Assembly (NCBI GenBank): GCA_007121075.1
Contig: SKMK01000036.1
Span: 1 to 45,198, forward strand
Length of the DNA stretch: 45,198 bases
Direction: 5' to 3'
DNA from: Syntrophomonadaceae bacterium
GTDB lineage: Bacteria; Bacillota; Dethiobacteria; DTU022
Positions 23,499-31,626 of the stretch are shown here, piece after piece (the stretch's first letter is position 1; every line of letters begins with the position of its first letter). A program made the position numbers and the translations under genes. Under the pieces are notes generated by a model. That model worked only from the letters and a program-made list of their open reading frames with translations. It searched no databases and was not told the origin of the DNA.

Positions 23499-24977
23499 TT
23501 AAAAAAACAATGCTAATGCCTCATCCAGCAATACTATAGCAGGCCTGGAGAAAACTCCAAAAAAGATTATGGCTGCCATCCCGACAATAAGCGGGATCAA
23601 CATCTTGCGGGGAACCGGTTTTACCTGATGCTGGAACTGTTCCTGCTGCATAAAAGCATTGACGATGATCGGCATGTAGTAAACCGCGTTCAACAAACTG
23701 CTGGCCAGGATGATTACCACAAAGATGGGCCTTCCGATTTCCAGGGCACCAAGGGCCAGGTACCACTTGCTGATCAGTCCCCCGGTCCCCGGGATACCGA
23801 TCATAGAAGCGCTTCCAATGGTAAAGGCAATCATGGTGATCGGCAATACCTGCCCGATCCCTCCCAGCTGTTTGATCTGGCGAATCCCGGTGGTGTAAAT
23901 AATTATCCCGGCACACATAAAAAGCATTGATTTCATGATCGCATGCACCAATAAATGATAAAAACCACCGGTCATGGCGATAATGTCATCCAAACCGATA
24001 CCGAGAAATACATAGCCGATCTGGCCGATACTGGAATACGCCAGCATCTTTTTTAAATCAACCTGAACCATCGCAAATATAGAACCAAACATGATCCCCA
24101 TAGAAGAAAGCCAGAGCACGATCTCATTCAACGGTATAGACTCAAGCAGCGAGCGGGGAAACAGCTGGTAAAACATAATAAAAAGGGCAAATGCGTATAT
24201 CTTAATCACCAGGCCCGAAAGCATTGCGCTCGATGGCGAAGGTGCCGAAGCATGGGCGTCGGGTAGCCACACATGGAGTGGGAACAAGGCCGCCTTGGTT
24301 CCAAAAGCCACTATGAAAAGGGCCGCTGCGGCAAACATGTTGTTCGGATATAATTCAACGGCCTCAGGCAAAGCCGCATTAACCAGGTCATAATTCATGT
24401 GGCCGGTAACCATGTAAAGCATGGCCACCCCGAGCAGGAAACAGCCGGTTCCCATGGCGCTCAAAATGAGATATTTGAAGCTTGCTTCCAGGCAGGCGCG
24501 ATCTTCCTTAATTGAAATAATAGCACAGGCGGAGATGGCGCATATTTCCATTAACACGAACAAGTTAAAGAGGTCATTGGTCAGGGCCATGCCGGCCATC
24601 GAACCGACCACCAGGGCATAGAGGGTATAATACCAGCCCATAACCTCAGTTTTCAATTCATGTTCCAGGTCTTTCAAAGCATAAACCATGATCCAGAGGC
24701 TGACGGCCAGAATAATCAGCAGCATATATACCCTGAGCAGGTTAACTTTGAACTCAATGCCCCACGGCGGAGGCCAGCCGCCCATATAATAGGTAAATTC
24801 ACCAACCTGTAAAACCTGGACCAACAGGTAAACCGCCATCACCAGGGCCAGGAACAGGGAGGCAATCAAGGCCGGAGCACTGGCCTTTCTGGCCCAGCGG
24901 TATAAAATTGGGGACAAAAATGAAATGCCTAAAAGAATTGCTAAGATTAATGCTGGGAAATGATTGGTTAATTCCAC
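23499..24977 (-). CDS. mrpD: MrpD/MbhH-type antiporter subunit (D1)
   Basis: A 492-residue MrpD/MbhH-type subunit in the position after mrpC that canonical mrpD occupies. Conserved ion-path residues are Glu144 (FVLMEI), Lys228 (FGTKAALFPLHVWLPDAH), Lys259 (GLVIKIYAF) and the TM12 Lys in GGLISKW. GTG at 24977 is chosen: AAGGAG at 24987-24992 lies 9 nt upstream, and the GTG overlaps the mrpC stop by one base (TAGTG). An upstream in-frame TTG would add 8 residues inside mrpC with no ribosome site. It is the best candidate for the core antiporter subunit of the complex. Confidence 0.92.
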   Translation of the reverse strand: MELTNHFPALILAILLGISFLSPILYRWARKASAPALIASLFLALVMAVYLLVQVLQVGEFTYYMGGWPPPWGIEFKVNLLRVYMLLIILAVSLWIMVYALKDLEHELKTEVMGWYYTLYALVVGSMAGMALTNDLFNLFVLMEICAISACAIISIKEDRACLEASFKYLILSAMGTGCFLLGVAMLYMVTGHMNYDLVNAALPEAVELYPNNMFAAAALFIVAFGTKAALFPLHVWLPDAHASAPSPSSAMLSGLVIKIYAFALFIMFYQLFPRSLLESIPLNEIVLWLSSMGIMFGSIFAMVQVDLKKMLAYSSIGQIGYVFLGIGLDDIIAMTGGFYHLLVHAIMKSMLFMCAGIIIYTTGIRQIKQLGGIGQVLPITMIAFTIGSASMIGIPGTGGLISKWYLALGALEIGRPIFVVIILASSLLNAVYYMPIIVNAFMQQEQFQHQVKPVPRKMLIPLIVGMAAIIFFGVFSRPAIVLLDEALALFF

Positions 24978-25348
24978 TACTCCTGGCTCCTTATCAGGCA
25001 AATTTCGTCGTAATCAACAGTTCCGTAATAGCGGTAAATTTTTACAACCAGGCTTAAAGCATAAGCGGTAATACTAACGGCAACCACGATCCCGGTCAGC
25101 ATCAGCGAGCCGGGAAGAGGGTTTACATACAGGACTTCGTTGGCCGGAGCCGTTATAATCGGAGCTGCTCCCCCGTAGGTGTATCCAATAGCCACAAACA
25201 TCAAAAAAACAGAGGTGTCCATGATGTTCATAGCAATTACTTTTTTGATCAGATTCGAGTGAGTGAGCATGGTATGCATACCAATGATAAAGAGCAGAAT
25301 CGCCACCATGTAATAATAATTGTGGGCAATCTTAATGAGCATCTCCAC
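24977..25348 (-). CDS. mrpC: MrpC/MbhG (NuoK-like) antiporter subunit
   Basis: A 123-residue NuoK-like subunit with three membrane helices, each about 22 residues. GMHTMLTHSNLIKKVIAMNIMDTSVFL is the family core (quoted in meaning as MHTML, NLIKKVIAMNIM), and GSLMLTGIVVAVSITAYALSL forms the third helix in substance. It is a membrane partner of MrpD in Mrp and Mbh complexes. It overlaps mrpB by 17 nt and D1 by one base, so it is translationally coupled on both sides. Confidence 0.9.
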   Translation of the reverse strand: MEMLIKIAHNYYYMVAILLFIIGMHTMLTHSNLIKKVIAMNIMDTSVFLMFVAIGYTYGGAAPIITAPANEVLYVNPLPGSLMLTGIVVAVSITAYALSLVVKIYRYYGTVDYDEICLIRSQE

Positions 25349-25775
25349 TTTTCTCTTCCCCCTCGATAATGTTATAGAACAGCGTTACAATGGTACTGGC
25401 CACCTTAACCCCAAGGAAAGCCGTGATAATGAAAATCGCTCCGGCACTGAATAATTCCCCGGCTTCACCCAGGGGAAAGCCGGCCGCCCGGTTGGCCAGA
25501 AAATTGGCCCCAAATGCAACTCCCACCAGGCCGGTAACAACAAACCCTAGCGCTCCACCGCTTTCCAGGACCGATGCGGTGGCATGAGAAATCTGCTTGG
25601 CCCCGACTTCAAGGTTAAAGGAAAGGGCCACCAGGACAAGGCTCGCCCCAAATATCGCTCCACCTGAGAAACCTCCACCAGGCGAGAGGTGGCCGTGCAG
25701 GATTACATAAATCCCGTAAACCTGGATAAAGGGTGTCACAAGCCTGCTGGTTATACGTACAATTTGGTCTTCCAC
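25332..25775 (-). CDS. mrpB: MrpB/MbhF antiporter subunit
   Basis: A 147-residue MnhB/MrpB-family protein with about four membrane helices. The signature HGHLSPGGGFSGGAIFGAS is present near residue 27, matching the family's most conserved block. It is a required structural subunit of the Mrp cation/proton antiporter. It is read from GTG at 25775 with a GAGGGGG site about 11 nt upstream, and follows the split MrpA C-terminal genes, as in the archaeal mbhABCDEFGH order. Confidence 0.9.
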   Translation of the reverse strand: MEDQIVRITSRLVTPFIQVYGIYVILHGHLSPGGGFSGGAIFGASLVLVALSFNLEVGAKQISHATASVLESGGALGFVVTGLVGVAFGANFLANRAAGFPLGEAGELFSAGAIFIITAFLGVKVASTIVTLFYNIIEGEEKSGDAH

Positions 25776-25792
25776 GGCTAACTACCCCCTCG

Positions 25793-26128
25793 CTAATGGG
25801 ATTTCAGGGTTGCTATTACAGCGGCAATGGCCACAAAAAGGACCGTCGCTTCACCCAGGGTGTCGAAAGCACGGTAATCGATAATAACACTGCTCACGAT
25901 ATTGACGGCACCGGTATCGGTTATCCCCTGTTCCATGTATCGGGCCGGTATTTCATTGAATACCGGGTTAGTTGGATCCCCAAAAGGCGGCATTTCCGCA
26001 ACAGTAAAACTGAAGAAAAATCCAATCAGGCCGACCAGCAAAATTGTAAACACACCACGGGCCTGGAGGCGCAATAGATAGCGCATGGCAAAGATGGCCG
26101 CGATTATGATAAACAGAATATCTTCCAC
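25793..26128 (-). CDS. MbhE-like subunit (separate MrpA C-terminal domain)
   Basis: A 111-residue protein that corresponds to the C-terminal MbhE-type domain of MrpA. Two or three membrane helices flank the signature ITDTGAVNIVSSVIIDYRAF followed by DTLGEATVLF, which is diagnostic. In canonical Mrp operons this is part of the large MrpA protein. Here, as in Mbh hydrogenases and archaeal-type Mrp, it is an independent gene. GTG at 26128 has a G-rich site about 10 nt upstream. It sits between the DUF4040 gene and mrpB. Confidence 0.85.
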   Translation of the reverse strand: MEDILFIIIAAIFAMRYLLRLQARGVFTILLVGLIGFFFSFTVAEMPPFGDPTNPVFNEIPARYMEQGITDTGAVNIVSSVIIDYRAFDTLGEATVLFVAIAAVIATLKSH

Positions 26129-26152
26129 TCAAATATCCCCCCTACAGGAACC

Positions 26153-26413
26153 TTATTCAGCCCGCCTGGTTTTACTGATAGCCGCTATCAACAGCAGCGT
26201 TGTTACCCCGGTGCCCAGGGCCGCTTCAACCATGGCCACGTCGGGTGAGCTGAGCTGCTGCCATACAATAGCCATAATCAACCCAAAAGAGGCAAAAACA
26301 ATCACAGCGCTAAGCATATCCCGGATCTGAGCCACCGCGATAGCGCAGACTATAAGAAACAGTAACAACAAAGCATTTAAAACTTCAGTCAGTACTTCGG
26401 TCATCTGGCTCAC
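26153..26413 (-). CDS. MbhD-like DUF4040 subunit (separate MrpA domain)
   Basis: An 86-residue DUF4040/MbhD-type protein with three predicted membrane helices, equivalent to another part of the MrpA C-terminus. Characteristic residues are ALLLLFLIVCAIAVAQIRDML and SSPDVAMVEAALGTGVTTLL, given here as the pieces IRDMLSAVIVFASFGL and PDVAMVEAALGTG. It overlaps mrpG by 29 nt. No gene for the NuoL-like N-terminal half of MrpA is present as such; one of the extra D-like proteins may replace it. Confidence 0.85.
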   Translation of the reverse strand: MSQMTEVLTEVLNALLLLFLIVCAIAVAQIRDMLSAVIVFASFGLIMAIVWQQLSSPDVAMVEAALGTGVTTLLLIAAISKTRRAE

Positions 26414-26717
26414 TCCTGCCGATAATGGGGGTGATCCCGGTTGAATAGGCAGCTCTGGCTATAACGTGGGCGGCCGTCGGGTTGGTGATTAAAATAAAAA
26501 TAATTAAAAGGGCCAGCCTGATCGCCACCGCCAGCTCACTTTGCAAAGCAAGGGACAACAAAACCAGGCCTGCACCCAGGGTGTCGCACTTGGTCGTCGC
26601 GTGAAGGCGGTTATAAACATCGGGCAGCCTCAGCAGGCCGATAGTGGCAACCGCCAGGAAAAATATTCCCACGATAAATGATATGATCGACAATATATAA
26701 AGTCCCGTATTCAGCAA
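26385..26717 (-). CDS. mrpG: MrpG/MbhC antiporter subunit
   Basis: A 110-residue MnhG/MrpG protein with three membrane helices. The family signature GLLRLPDVYNRLHATTKCDTLG is present around residues 28-48 (key parts LRLPDVYNRLHA and TKCDTLG). It is a small structural subunit of Mrp. The 3' end overlaps the DUF4040 gene and the 5' end follows mrpF by 8 bp, within the tight mrpEFG block. Confidence 0.92.
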   Translation of the reverse strand: MLNTGLYILSIISFIVGIFFLAVATIGLLRLPDVYNRLHATTKCDTLGAGLVLLSLALQSELAVAIRLALLIIFILITNPTAAHVIARAAYSTGITPIIGRSEPDDRSTD

Positions 26718-26725
26718 AGTTTCGA

Positions 26726-27007
26726 TCAGTCCAGGGCTCCTTTCTCCAGGTACTTGGCCACGCCAATTGTGGTAATAAAGCCCATCAGGGCATAGACCAT
26801 GGCGATGTCAAGAAAATAAACCTGTTCATAAATCCGGGCAATCAGGGTAATGATGATCAATGTGTAGGTGGTAATAATATTGATGGCCACTACCCTGTCC
26901 GGAGCCGTCGGGCCGGCCAGGGCCCTGATCATGGAAAAGAAAATCATAAGCATGACCAGGATCGCTCCTATAGTATAAGTATAATCCAGTATTTGTTCAA
27001 AATTCAC
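26726..27007 (-). CDS. mrpF: MrpF/MbhB antiporter subunit
   Basis: A 93-residue MnhF/MrpF protein with three membrane helices. The signature RALAGPTAPDRVVAINIITT is present near residues 28-47, followed by DIAMVYALMGFITTIGVAKYLEKG in pieces DIAMVYALMGF and AKYLEKG. In Mrp it lies at the interface with MrpA. It is separated from mrpE by only 2 bp. Confidence 0.93.
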   Translation of the reverse strand: MNFEQILDYTYTIGAILVMLMIFFSMIRALAGPTAPDRVVAINIITTYTLIIITLIARIYEQVYFLDIAMVYALMGFITTIGVAKYLEKGALD

Positions 27008-27009
27008 TG

Positions 27010-27501
27010 CTACTCACGCTCCATCTGCTGAAGCCTGGTAATGGGATGCCAGGTCTTAACTTCTTCACCGCTCTCTATGGTCAAAGCATGGACCAGAAAA
27101 TCCTTCTCATCTGCCAGGACCGTTAAAGTCCCGGGGCACATGGTTATCGAGTTGCCTAGAAGCACCCGGCTGGCCATGCTTTCTATTTCCACCCTCAGCG
27201 GGACCATATTCGGGACTATGGGCATTTTTGGGTGCAGAACTATATATGCTACCTGGAAATTAGCTATAAAAATATCCCGGAGCAGTTTAAAGAAATAGCC
27301 CAATATCCAAAGAACAGTTTTAAAGGTAACAGGCGGCCTGTCTTCGGCTGTAATAAGCAGGTTGCGGTTAAAATAAACCACAAAAACAGAAGCGGCAAAC
27401 CCGACCGTCATCTGGGGCCAGTCAAACCGACCGCTGACAGCCACCCAGAAAGCAAACAAGACCAGAGTAGTCCCAATATAATTCAACCAGTTCTTACTCA
27501 T
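27010..27501 (-). CDS. mrpE: MrpE/MbhA antiporter subunit
   Basis: A 163-residue MnhE/MrpE protein: two N-terminal membrane helices, then a cytoplasmic domain. Typical features are FWVAVSGRFDWPQMTVGFAAS near the start, FFKLLRDIFIANFQVAYIVL in the middle and ALLGNSITMCPGTLTV-type sequence (LLGNSITMCPGTLTVL). It opens the Mrp part of the cluster, 88 bp after rnfB with no terminator or convincing promoter between, so Rnf and Mrp are probably read together. ATG at 27501 is used. Confidence 0.92.
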   Translation of the reverse strand: MSKNWLNYIGTTLVLFAFWVAVSGRFDWPQMTVGFAASVFVVYFNRNLLITAEDRPPVTFKTVLWILGYFFKLLRDIFIANFQVAYIVLHPKMPIVPNMVPLRVEIESMASRVLLGNSITMCPGTLTVLADEKDFLVHALTIESGEEVKTWHPITRLQQMERE

Positions 27502-27589
27502 CTTAATCAGCCACCCGGCAGTTTAATAATTCAAGCTCGCAAGCTTAATAATATTTTCACATGCTTTAAAAATTAAGATAACAAGCTGA

Positions 27590-28450
27590 CTAACTGCCGT
27601 CTTCGGAAGCTGCAGCAGCTGGATGCTCGATATCTGCCAGTTTTTTTGGTATTGCCGTGCGCGGATAAATGGTTACCGGTGGACATACAGGGACGCATTT
27701 TCCGCAGTCGTCGCACTTGTCAATATCGATTACGGCCAGCTTGTCATCCATCTCAATTGCTTCCTGGGGGCAAATTTTGACACAGGCCCTGCAGGCTATA
27801 CAACCCACCGAGCAGACCTTTGATACGCTTTTACCCCTATCGTGGGAACTGCACAATACCAGGTGCCCCTGGTTGGACCGGCGGGGCAGGGTTTTGATCA
27901 AATCCCGCGGGCATGCATTCACACAGAGGCCACATCCGGTACATGCTTCCTGATCTACAACGGGCAGCCCGTGCGGGCCTATCTCTATCGCTTCAAAGGG
28001 GCAGGCCCGGGCACAGTCACCCAGCCCCAGGCAGCCGTAAGTACAGGCCTTGAAACCGCCGTAAAAGCGTCCGGCAACAGCACAGTTTTTTACTCCTTCG
28101 TAAATAAAACGGTCAGCCGCTTTTTCATTGTCACCGATGCAAAAAACCGTCGCCACCAGCGGCTCTGTTTCGGCAAAATCAATCCCTAGTTCAGCAGCCA
28201 GAGCTTTTGCCGTCTCGGTCCCTCCCGGAATGCAGCCGGAAGGATTTACTTCACCTCTTACCACGGCCTCGGCAAACTGGGAGCAGCCGGCATAACCGCA
28301 GGCGCCGCAATTGGCTCCGGGCAAACTATCTTTAACTTTGTCCACCCTCGGATCTACCTTGACGGCAAACACTTTTGCAGCCAGGGAAAGAAGTATTCCG
28401 AAAACCAGGCCGATCAGGCCCAGGGCGATGATTGCATATATTATTTGCAC
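27590..28450 (-). CDS. rnfB: Rnf complex subunit RnfB (polyferredoxin)
   Basis: RnfB takes electrons from reduced ferredoxin at the cytoplasmic face. One N-terminal membrane helix (residues 5-29) is followed by the Fe-S domain CGACGYAGC (Cys48, 51, 56, with Cys73) and four ferredoxin-type clusters: CTYGCLGLGDCARAC (136-150), CTGCGLCVNAC (170-180), CSVGCIACRACVKIC (213-227) and CDDCGKCVPVC (246-256). This gives five predicted [4Fe-4S] clusters, in line with clostridial RnfB and more than proteobacterial forms. It is the last rnf gene, 62 bp after rnfA and 88 bp before mrpE. Confidence 0.96.
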   Translation of the reverse strand: MQIIYAIIALGLIGLVFGILLSLAAKVFAVKVDPRVDKVKDSLPGANCGACGYAGCSQFAEAVVRGEVNPSGCIPGGTETAKALAAELGIDFAETEPLVATVFCIGDNEKAADRFIYEGVKNCAVAGRFYGGFKACTYGCLGLGDCARACPFEAIEIGPHGLPVVDQEACTGCGLCVNACPRDLIKTLPRRSNQGHLVLCSSHDRGKSVSKVCSVGCIACRACVKICPQEAIEMDDKLAVIDIDKCDDCGKCVPVCPPVTIYPRTAIPKKLADIEHPAAAASEDGS

Positions 28451-28512
28451 GGCTTATTTCACCTCGTAAAATTAGTGACTCAAGCTTTTCTGCATTAATC
28501 ATTTAAGGCAGG

Positions 28513-29094
28513 CTACAGGGTAAGCATACCCCTGAAACCTTGAAAAGCCAGGGATAGAATCCCCGCTGTAATCAAAGTCACCGCCGAACCCTTTAGTACC
28601 TCCGGCACATCAGCCAGTTCCAGGCGTTCCCTGATCCCGGCCATGATCACAAGGGCCAGGGAAAAACCGATAGAAGCTGCGATTCCAAACACCACCGCTT
28701 CAATAAAAGCAAATTCTTCCCTTACCGCCAGGAGAGCCACAGCCATAATAGCGCAGTTGGTGGTAATCAAAGGCAGGAAAATACCAAGTCCCTGGTACAG
28801 GGTCGGGCTGATCTTGCGCAGTGTAGTTTCAACAAGCTGAACCAGGGAGGCAATGACCAGGATAAATGTAACAATTTGCAAATACTCCAGGTTTAAAGGG
28901 ATAAGGACAAAAGTATAGAGCAGCCAGGTAACCAGAGTGGCCATGCTCATTACAAAAATAACCGCCATACTCATCCCCACTGCGGTTTCCATCTTTCTCG
29001 AGACGCCCAAAAAGGGGCAGATCCCGAAGAAACGCTGCAACACAAAGTTTTCTACCAGGATATAGATAAATATTATCGATAACAGTCGTTCCAT
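28513..29094 (-). CDS. rnfA: Rnf complex membrane subunit RnfA
   Basis: A 193-residue integral membrane subunit with six helices. RnfA and RnfE are inverted-topology partners that hold an iron-sulfur cluster between them. The conserved FGICPFLGVSRKMETAVGMS supplies the cluster Cys in CPFLG, with the second Cys in TTNCAIMAVAL. The end FQGFRGML is typical. It is followed by rnfB and lies downstream of rnfE in the Acetobacterium/Clostridium order C-D-G-E-A-B. Confidence 0.96.
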   Translation of the reverse strand: MERLLSIIFIYILVENFVLQRFFGICPFLGVSRKMETAVGMSMAVIFVMSMATLVTWLLYTFVLIPLNLEYLQIVTFILVIASLVQLVETTLRKISPTLYQGLGIFLPLITTNCAIMAVALLAVREEFAFIEAVVFGIAASIGFSLALVIMAGIRERLELADVPEVLKGSAVTLITAGILSLAFQGFRGMLTL

Positions 29095-29166
29095 ATTAAC
29101 CTCCTGCCTCCGGTAGTACTATCTTCCATTTCCTCATTTCTTTAACCTGCATAGGGCAGTATTTTA

Positions 29167-29793
29167 TCAAATATTTAACTTCTTAAAAAGCATATTCGCA
29201 AAACCAAGCAAAAGCCCCAGGGCAATGAAAGCTCCGGGCGGTTGGCCAAACAAACCCATTGGTTCAAAACCTTCCCCAAACAGCAGGATGGCACTTTCAG
29301 GATCGGGCCCCATGATCGTCCCTTGCCCCGCTATTTCGCGGACCAGGGCCAGGATGCCCAGGGCCAGGGTAAAACCTATTCCAACGCCGACACCATCGAC
29401 CAGCGAGCGCAGGACAGGTTTCTTGCTGGCAAAAGCTTCGGCCCGCCCCAGGATAACGCAGTTCACCACGATCAGGGGCACAAATACACCCAGGGCTTCA
29501 TAAAGGGCCGGTTGAAAAGCCTGTAAAACCATTTCGACAATCGTTACAAAAGTAGCTATAACCACAATAAAACAGGGAATCCTGACCTGGGCGGGAATAT
29601 AGTTCTTCAGGCTGGCAATCACTACGTTGGACGCAATTACAACCGCTGTTGTCGCCAACCCCATTCCCAGGCCGTTAATAAAATAAGCGGTAACCCCGAG
29701 AACCGGGCACATCCCCAGCAGTAAACGGAACACCGGGTTTTCCCTGATTATTCCCCGTGACAAGTCATCAACATAAGGATTATGTTCTGCCAT
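29167..29793 (-). CDS. rnfE: Rnf complex membrane subunit RnfE
   Basis: A 208-residue membrane subunit, six helices, partner of RnfA. Cluster Cys residues are in LLGMCPVLGVT and IVVNCVILGRAEAFASKKP. The C-terminal GFANMLFKKLNI is typical. The ATG at 29793 shares its first base with the last base of the rnfG stop (TAATG), so the two genes are translationally coupled. Confidence 0.96.
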   Translation of the reverse strand: MAEHNPYVDDLSRGIIRENPVFRLLLGMCPVLGVTAYFINGLGMGLATTAVVIASNVVIASLKNYIPAQVRIPCFIVVIATFVTIVEMVLQAFQPALYEALGVFVPLIVVNCVILGRAEAFASKKPVLRSLVDGVGVGIGFTLALGILALVREIAGQGTIMGPDPESAILLFGEGFEPMGLFGQPPGAFIALGLLLGFANMLFKKLNI

Positions 29794-30638
29794 TAGTTAT
29801 CACCGCCTCCGCTTCCGCTTTCTGGCGCTTCCTCCAGGGCGTTTATCACTGCGGTTATAATTCTTTCGGCGCTTAAAGTCGCACTGGTCTGCACATCTAC
29901 TTCAAGGCTTTGCTCCTCGATAATTTTTTCAGGAATCTCCGGGTAAGCATCGACAAAGTATGCTTCTGTTTCATTATGTTCAATGACCTCTATGTTTTGA
30001 AATCGCCCGTCGCTCAGTTCAACTTCTACCGTAAGGGGACCGTAAGTGCCCTCAACGCTGCCCCGGTATACGCCGTCAGCCAATCCTTCGAGTGCAAAGG
30101 CCTTCCTCTCCATGTCCAGAATATTTTCGCCGATAGTGATCACGGTGCGCCTGATTGAGCTGATCATCGAACCGGTACTCATAGTGGCCCCACTGACGGC
30201 ATCAACATCCTCGCCTTCCTGAATTGTATCTTCAAAACTTTTACCGATAAACTGCTCCTGGAAGTCGTCGGTGGTAATCACATCACCGATTCCCGGGGTC
30301 TCGGAGTGGGAGATAACCCGGATTCCTATTATTTCAGTATCGGTATCAACAGCCAGGTTATAGGTAATTGTTCCTTCATAACCCTGGGTTTTAACCGTAG
30401 CCATGATCCCTAGCTTTTCACCATCCTGGTCGTACACCAGGTCAAACTGATCGCCTTCGATTTCACGGGTTTCATATTCGTTAATGCCCGGGAAAAACTT
30501 CTCCAGGGCTTCTAAATACTCCCGCTGTTCCTTCTCCCGGATGACCGGCTCGGTTATATTGTGCATCCCGGTTAGAAGGGCCGCCGATATTATGGCAACC
30601 GCAACCAGGGTTACGGACAAACGCAGTATATTATGCAC
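29793..30638 (-). CDS. rnfG: Rnf complex flavoprotein RnfG with a second FMN-binding domain
   Basis: RnfG carries covalent FMN on the outer face. An N-terminal helix (about 5-25) anchors the protein. The first FMN-bind domain has the flavinylation motif D146-A-V-S-G-A-T152. A second FMN-bind-like domain covers about residues 185-270 and has D248-V-Q-T-S-A-T254, which fits the ApbE target pattern D-x-x-[ST]-[GS]-A-T. At 281 residues it is longer than the usual RnfG of about 190-220. The tail is GSGGGDN. It overlaps rnfD by 8 nt and rnfE by one or more bases. Confidence 0.94.
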   Translation of the reverse strand: MHNILRLSVTLVAVAIISAALLTGMHNITEPVIREKEQREYLEALEKFFPGINEYETREIEGDQFDLVYDQDGEKLGIMATVKTQGYEGTITYNLAVDTDTEIIGIRVISHSETPGIGDVITTDDFQEQFIGKSFEDTIQEGEDVDAVSGATMSTGSMISSIRRTVITIGENILDMERKAFALEGLADGVYRGSVEGTYGPLTVEVELSDGRFQNIEVIEHNETEAYFVDAYPEIPEKIIEEQSLEVDVQTSATLSAERIITAVINALEEAPESGSGGGDN

Positions 30639-31605
30639 TCTTTTTCACCCCCCCGAAACGCTGAGGAATCGTAAAGTTATCTATAATCGGAGTTACCGCA
30701 TTCATGAGTAAAATGGCAAAGGTAACCCCTTCCGGCAAAATTCCCCACAACCTGATCAGCATCGTAATCAGTCCGCAGCCAATTCCGAAAATCAGCCGTC
30801 CGGCCGGAGTAACAGGTGTGGTAACAAAGTCGGTGGCCATATAGATAGCACCGATCATGACCCCTCCTGCCACAACATGGAACAAACCGGTCATGAAAAT
30901 ATTAGCATAAAATCCTCCGCCAAATAAAACACCCAGGATAAAAACAGTACCGATAAAACCACCCGGGATCCGGTAATCAATATGACCTTTATAAACCAGC
31001 CAGAAGCCCCCGATCAAAAGGGCCAGAGCGGAGGTTTCTCCCAGGCACCCGGGAATATTGCCAATAAACATTTCCGGCAGGCTGAAAGTCACCGCTTTTT
31101 CCGGGGCAGCCAGGACAGTAGCTCCGGTTACAACGGCCGCATCATATCCAAAAGCAAAAGGCTGCGGCGAGGGCCATATATCACCGGCCATGTGACCGCC
31201 CCAGGAAACAACCAGGATGGCCCGGCCAACCAGGGCCGGGTTGAAAATATTGTAGCCAATCCCGCCAAAAACCTGCTTGCCGATAATAATGGCTGAAGCC
31301 GAACCGACAACCACCAGCCACCAGGGCACGGCTGCCGGCAGGGCCAGAGCCAGGAGCAACCCGGTAACCGCCGCGCTGCCGTCACTAAATATATCACTTT
31401 TACGCCGCCAGATCGCTTCTGCCAGCATCGCTACAGCTATCGCGATAACCATAGTCAGAAGGGCCCGATATCCAAAAAGCAATACTGCCATCAGGGCCGC
31501 GGGAAAAAGAGCGATCAAAACATCGACCATCACGCTCTGAACCGATTCTACCGATCTTATGTGCGGTGATGACGATACGATCAGTTTTCCGTTTATGACC
31601 ATCAC
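30631..31605 (-). CDS. rnfD: Rnf complex membrane flavoprotein RnfD
   Basis: A 324-residue NqrB/RnfD-family membrane subunit with about nine or ten helices and a covalently bound FMN. The attachment site is probably Thr163 in VVTGATVLAAPEK. The Asp usually three residues before the first Thr or Ser is displaced to residue 155, a small departure. Other signatures: GGIGYNIFNPALVGRAILV, given as GGIGYNIFNPALVGRA, and ATDFVTTPVTPAGR. It follows rnfC by 21 bp and overlaps rnfG. GTG and ATG are adjacent at 31605 and 31602; the ATG is likely used because AAAGGA precedes it. Confidence 0.95.
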   Translation of the reverse strand: MMVINGKLIVSSSPHIRSVESVQSVMVDVLIALFPAALMAVLLFGYRALLTMVIAIAVAMLAEAIWRRKSDIFSDGSAAVTGLLLALALPAAVPWWLVVVGSASAIIIGKQVFGGIGYNIFNPALVGRAILVVSWGGHMAGDIWPSPQPFAFGYDAAVVTGATVLAAPEKAVTFSLPEMFIGNIPGCLGETSALALLIGGFWLVYKGHIDYRIPGGFIGTVFILGVLFGGGFYANIFMTGLFHVVAGGVMIGAIYMATDFVTTPVTPAGRLIFGIGCGLITMLIRLWGILPEGVTFAILLMNAVTPIIDNFTIPQRFGGVKKSA

Positions 31606-31626
31606 ATCCTTTCCCGGGTTGCTGAA

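Noticed and set aside
15543-27501. Complex I or membrane-bound hydrogenase
   Set aside because: Antiporter-like subunits are many, but no NuoB/C/D/I or hydrogenase large or small subunit gene is present; the set matches Mrp.
27516-27599. CGGCAGTT / AACTGCCG inverted repeat around the rnfB-mrpE gap
   Set aside because: The arms are 8 bp, 68 nt apart, and no T run follows. The small AAGCT-TGCG-AGCTT hairpin inside also lacks a T run, so I do not call a terminator.
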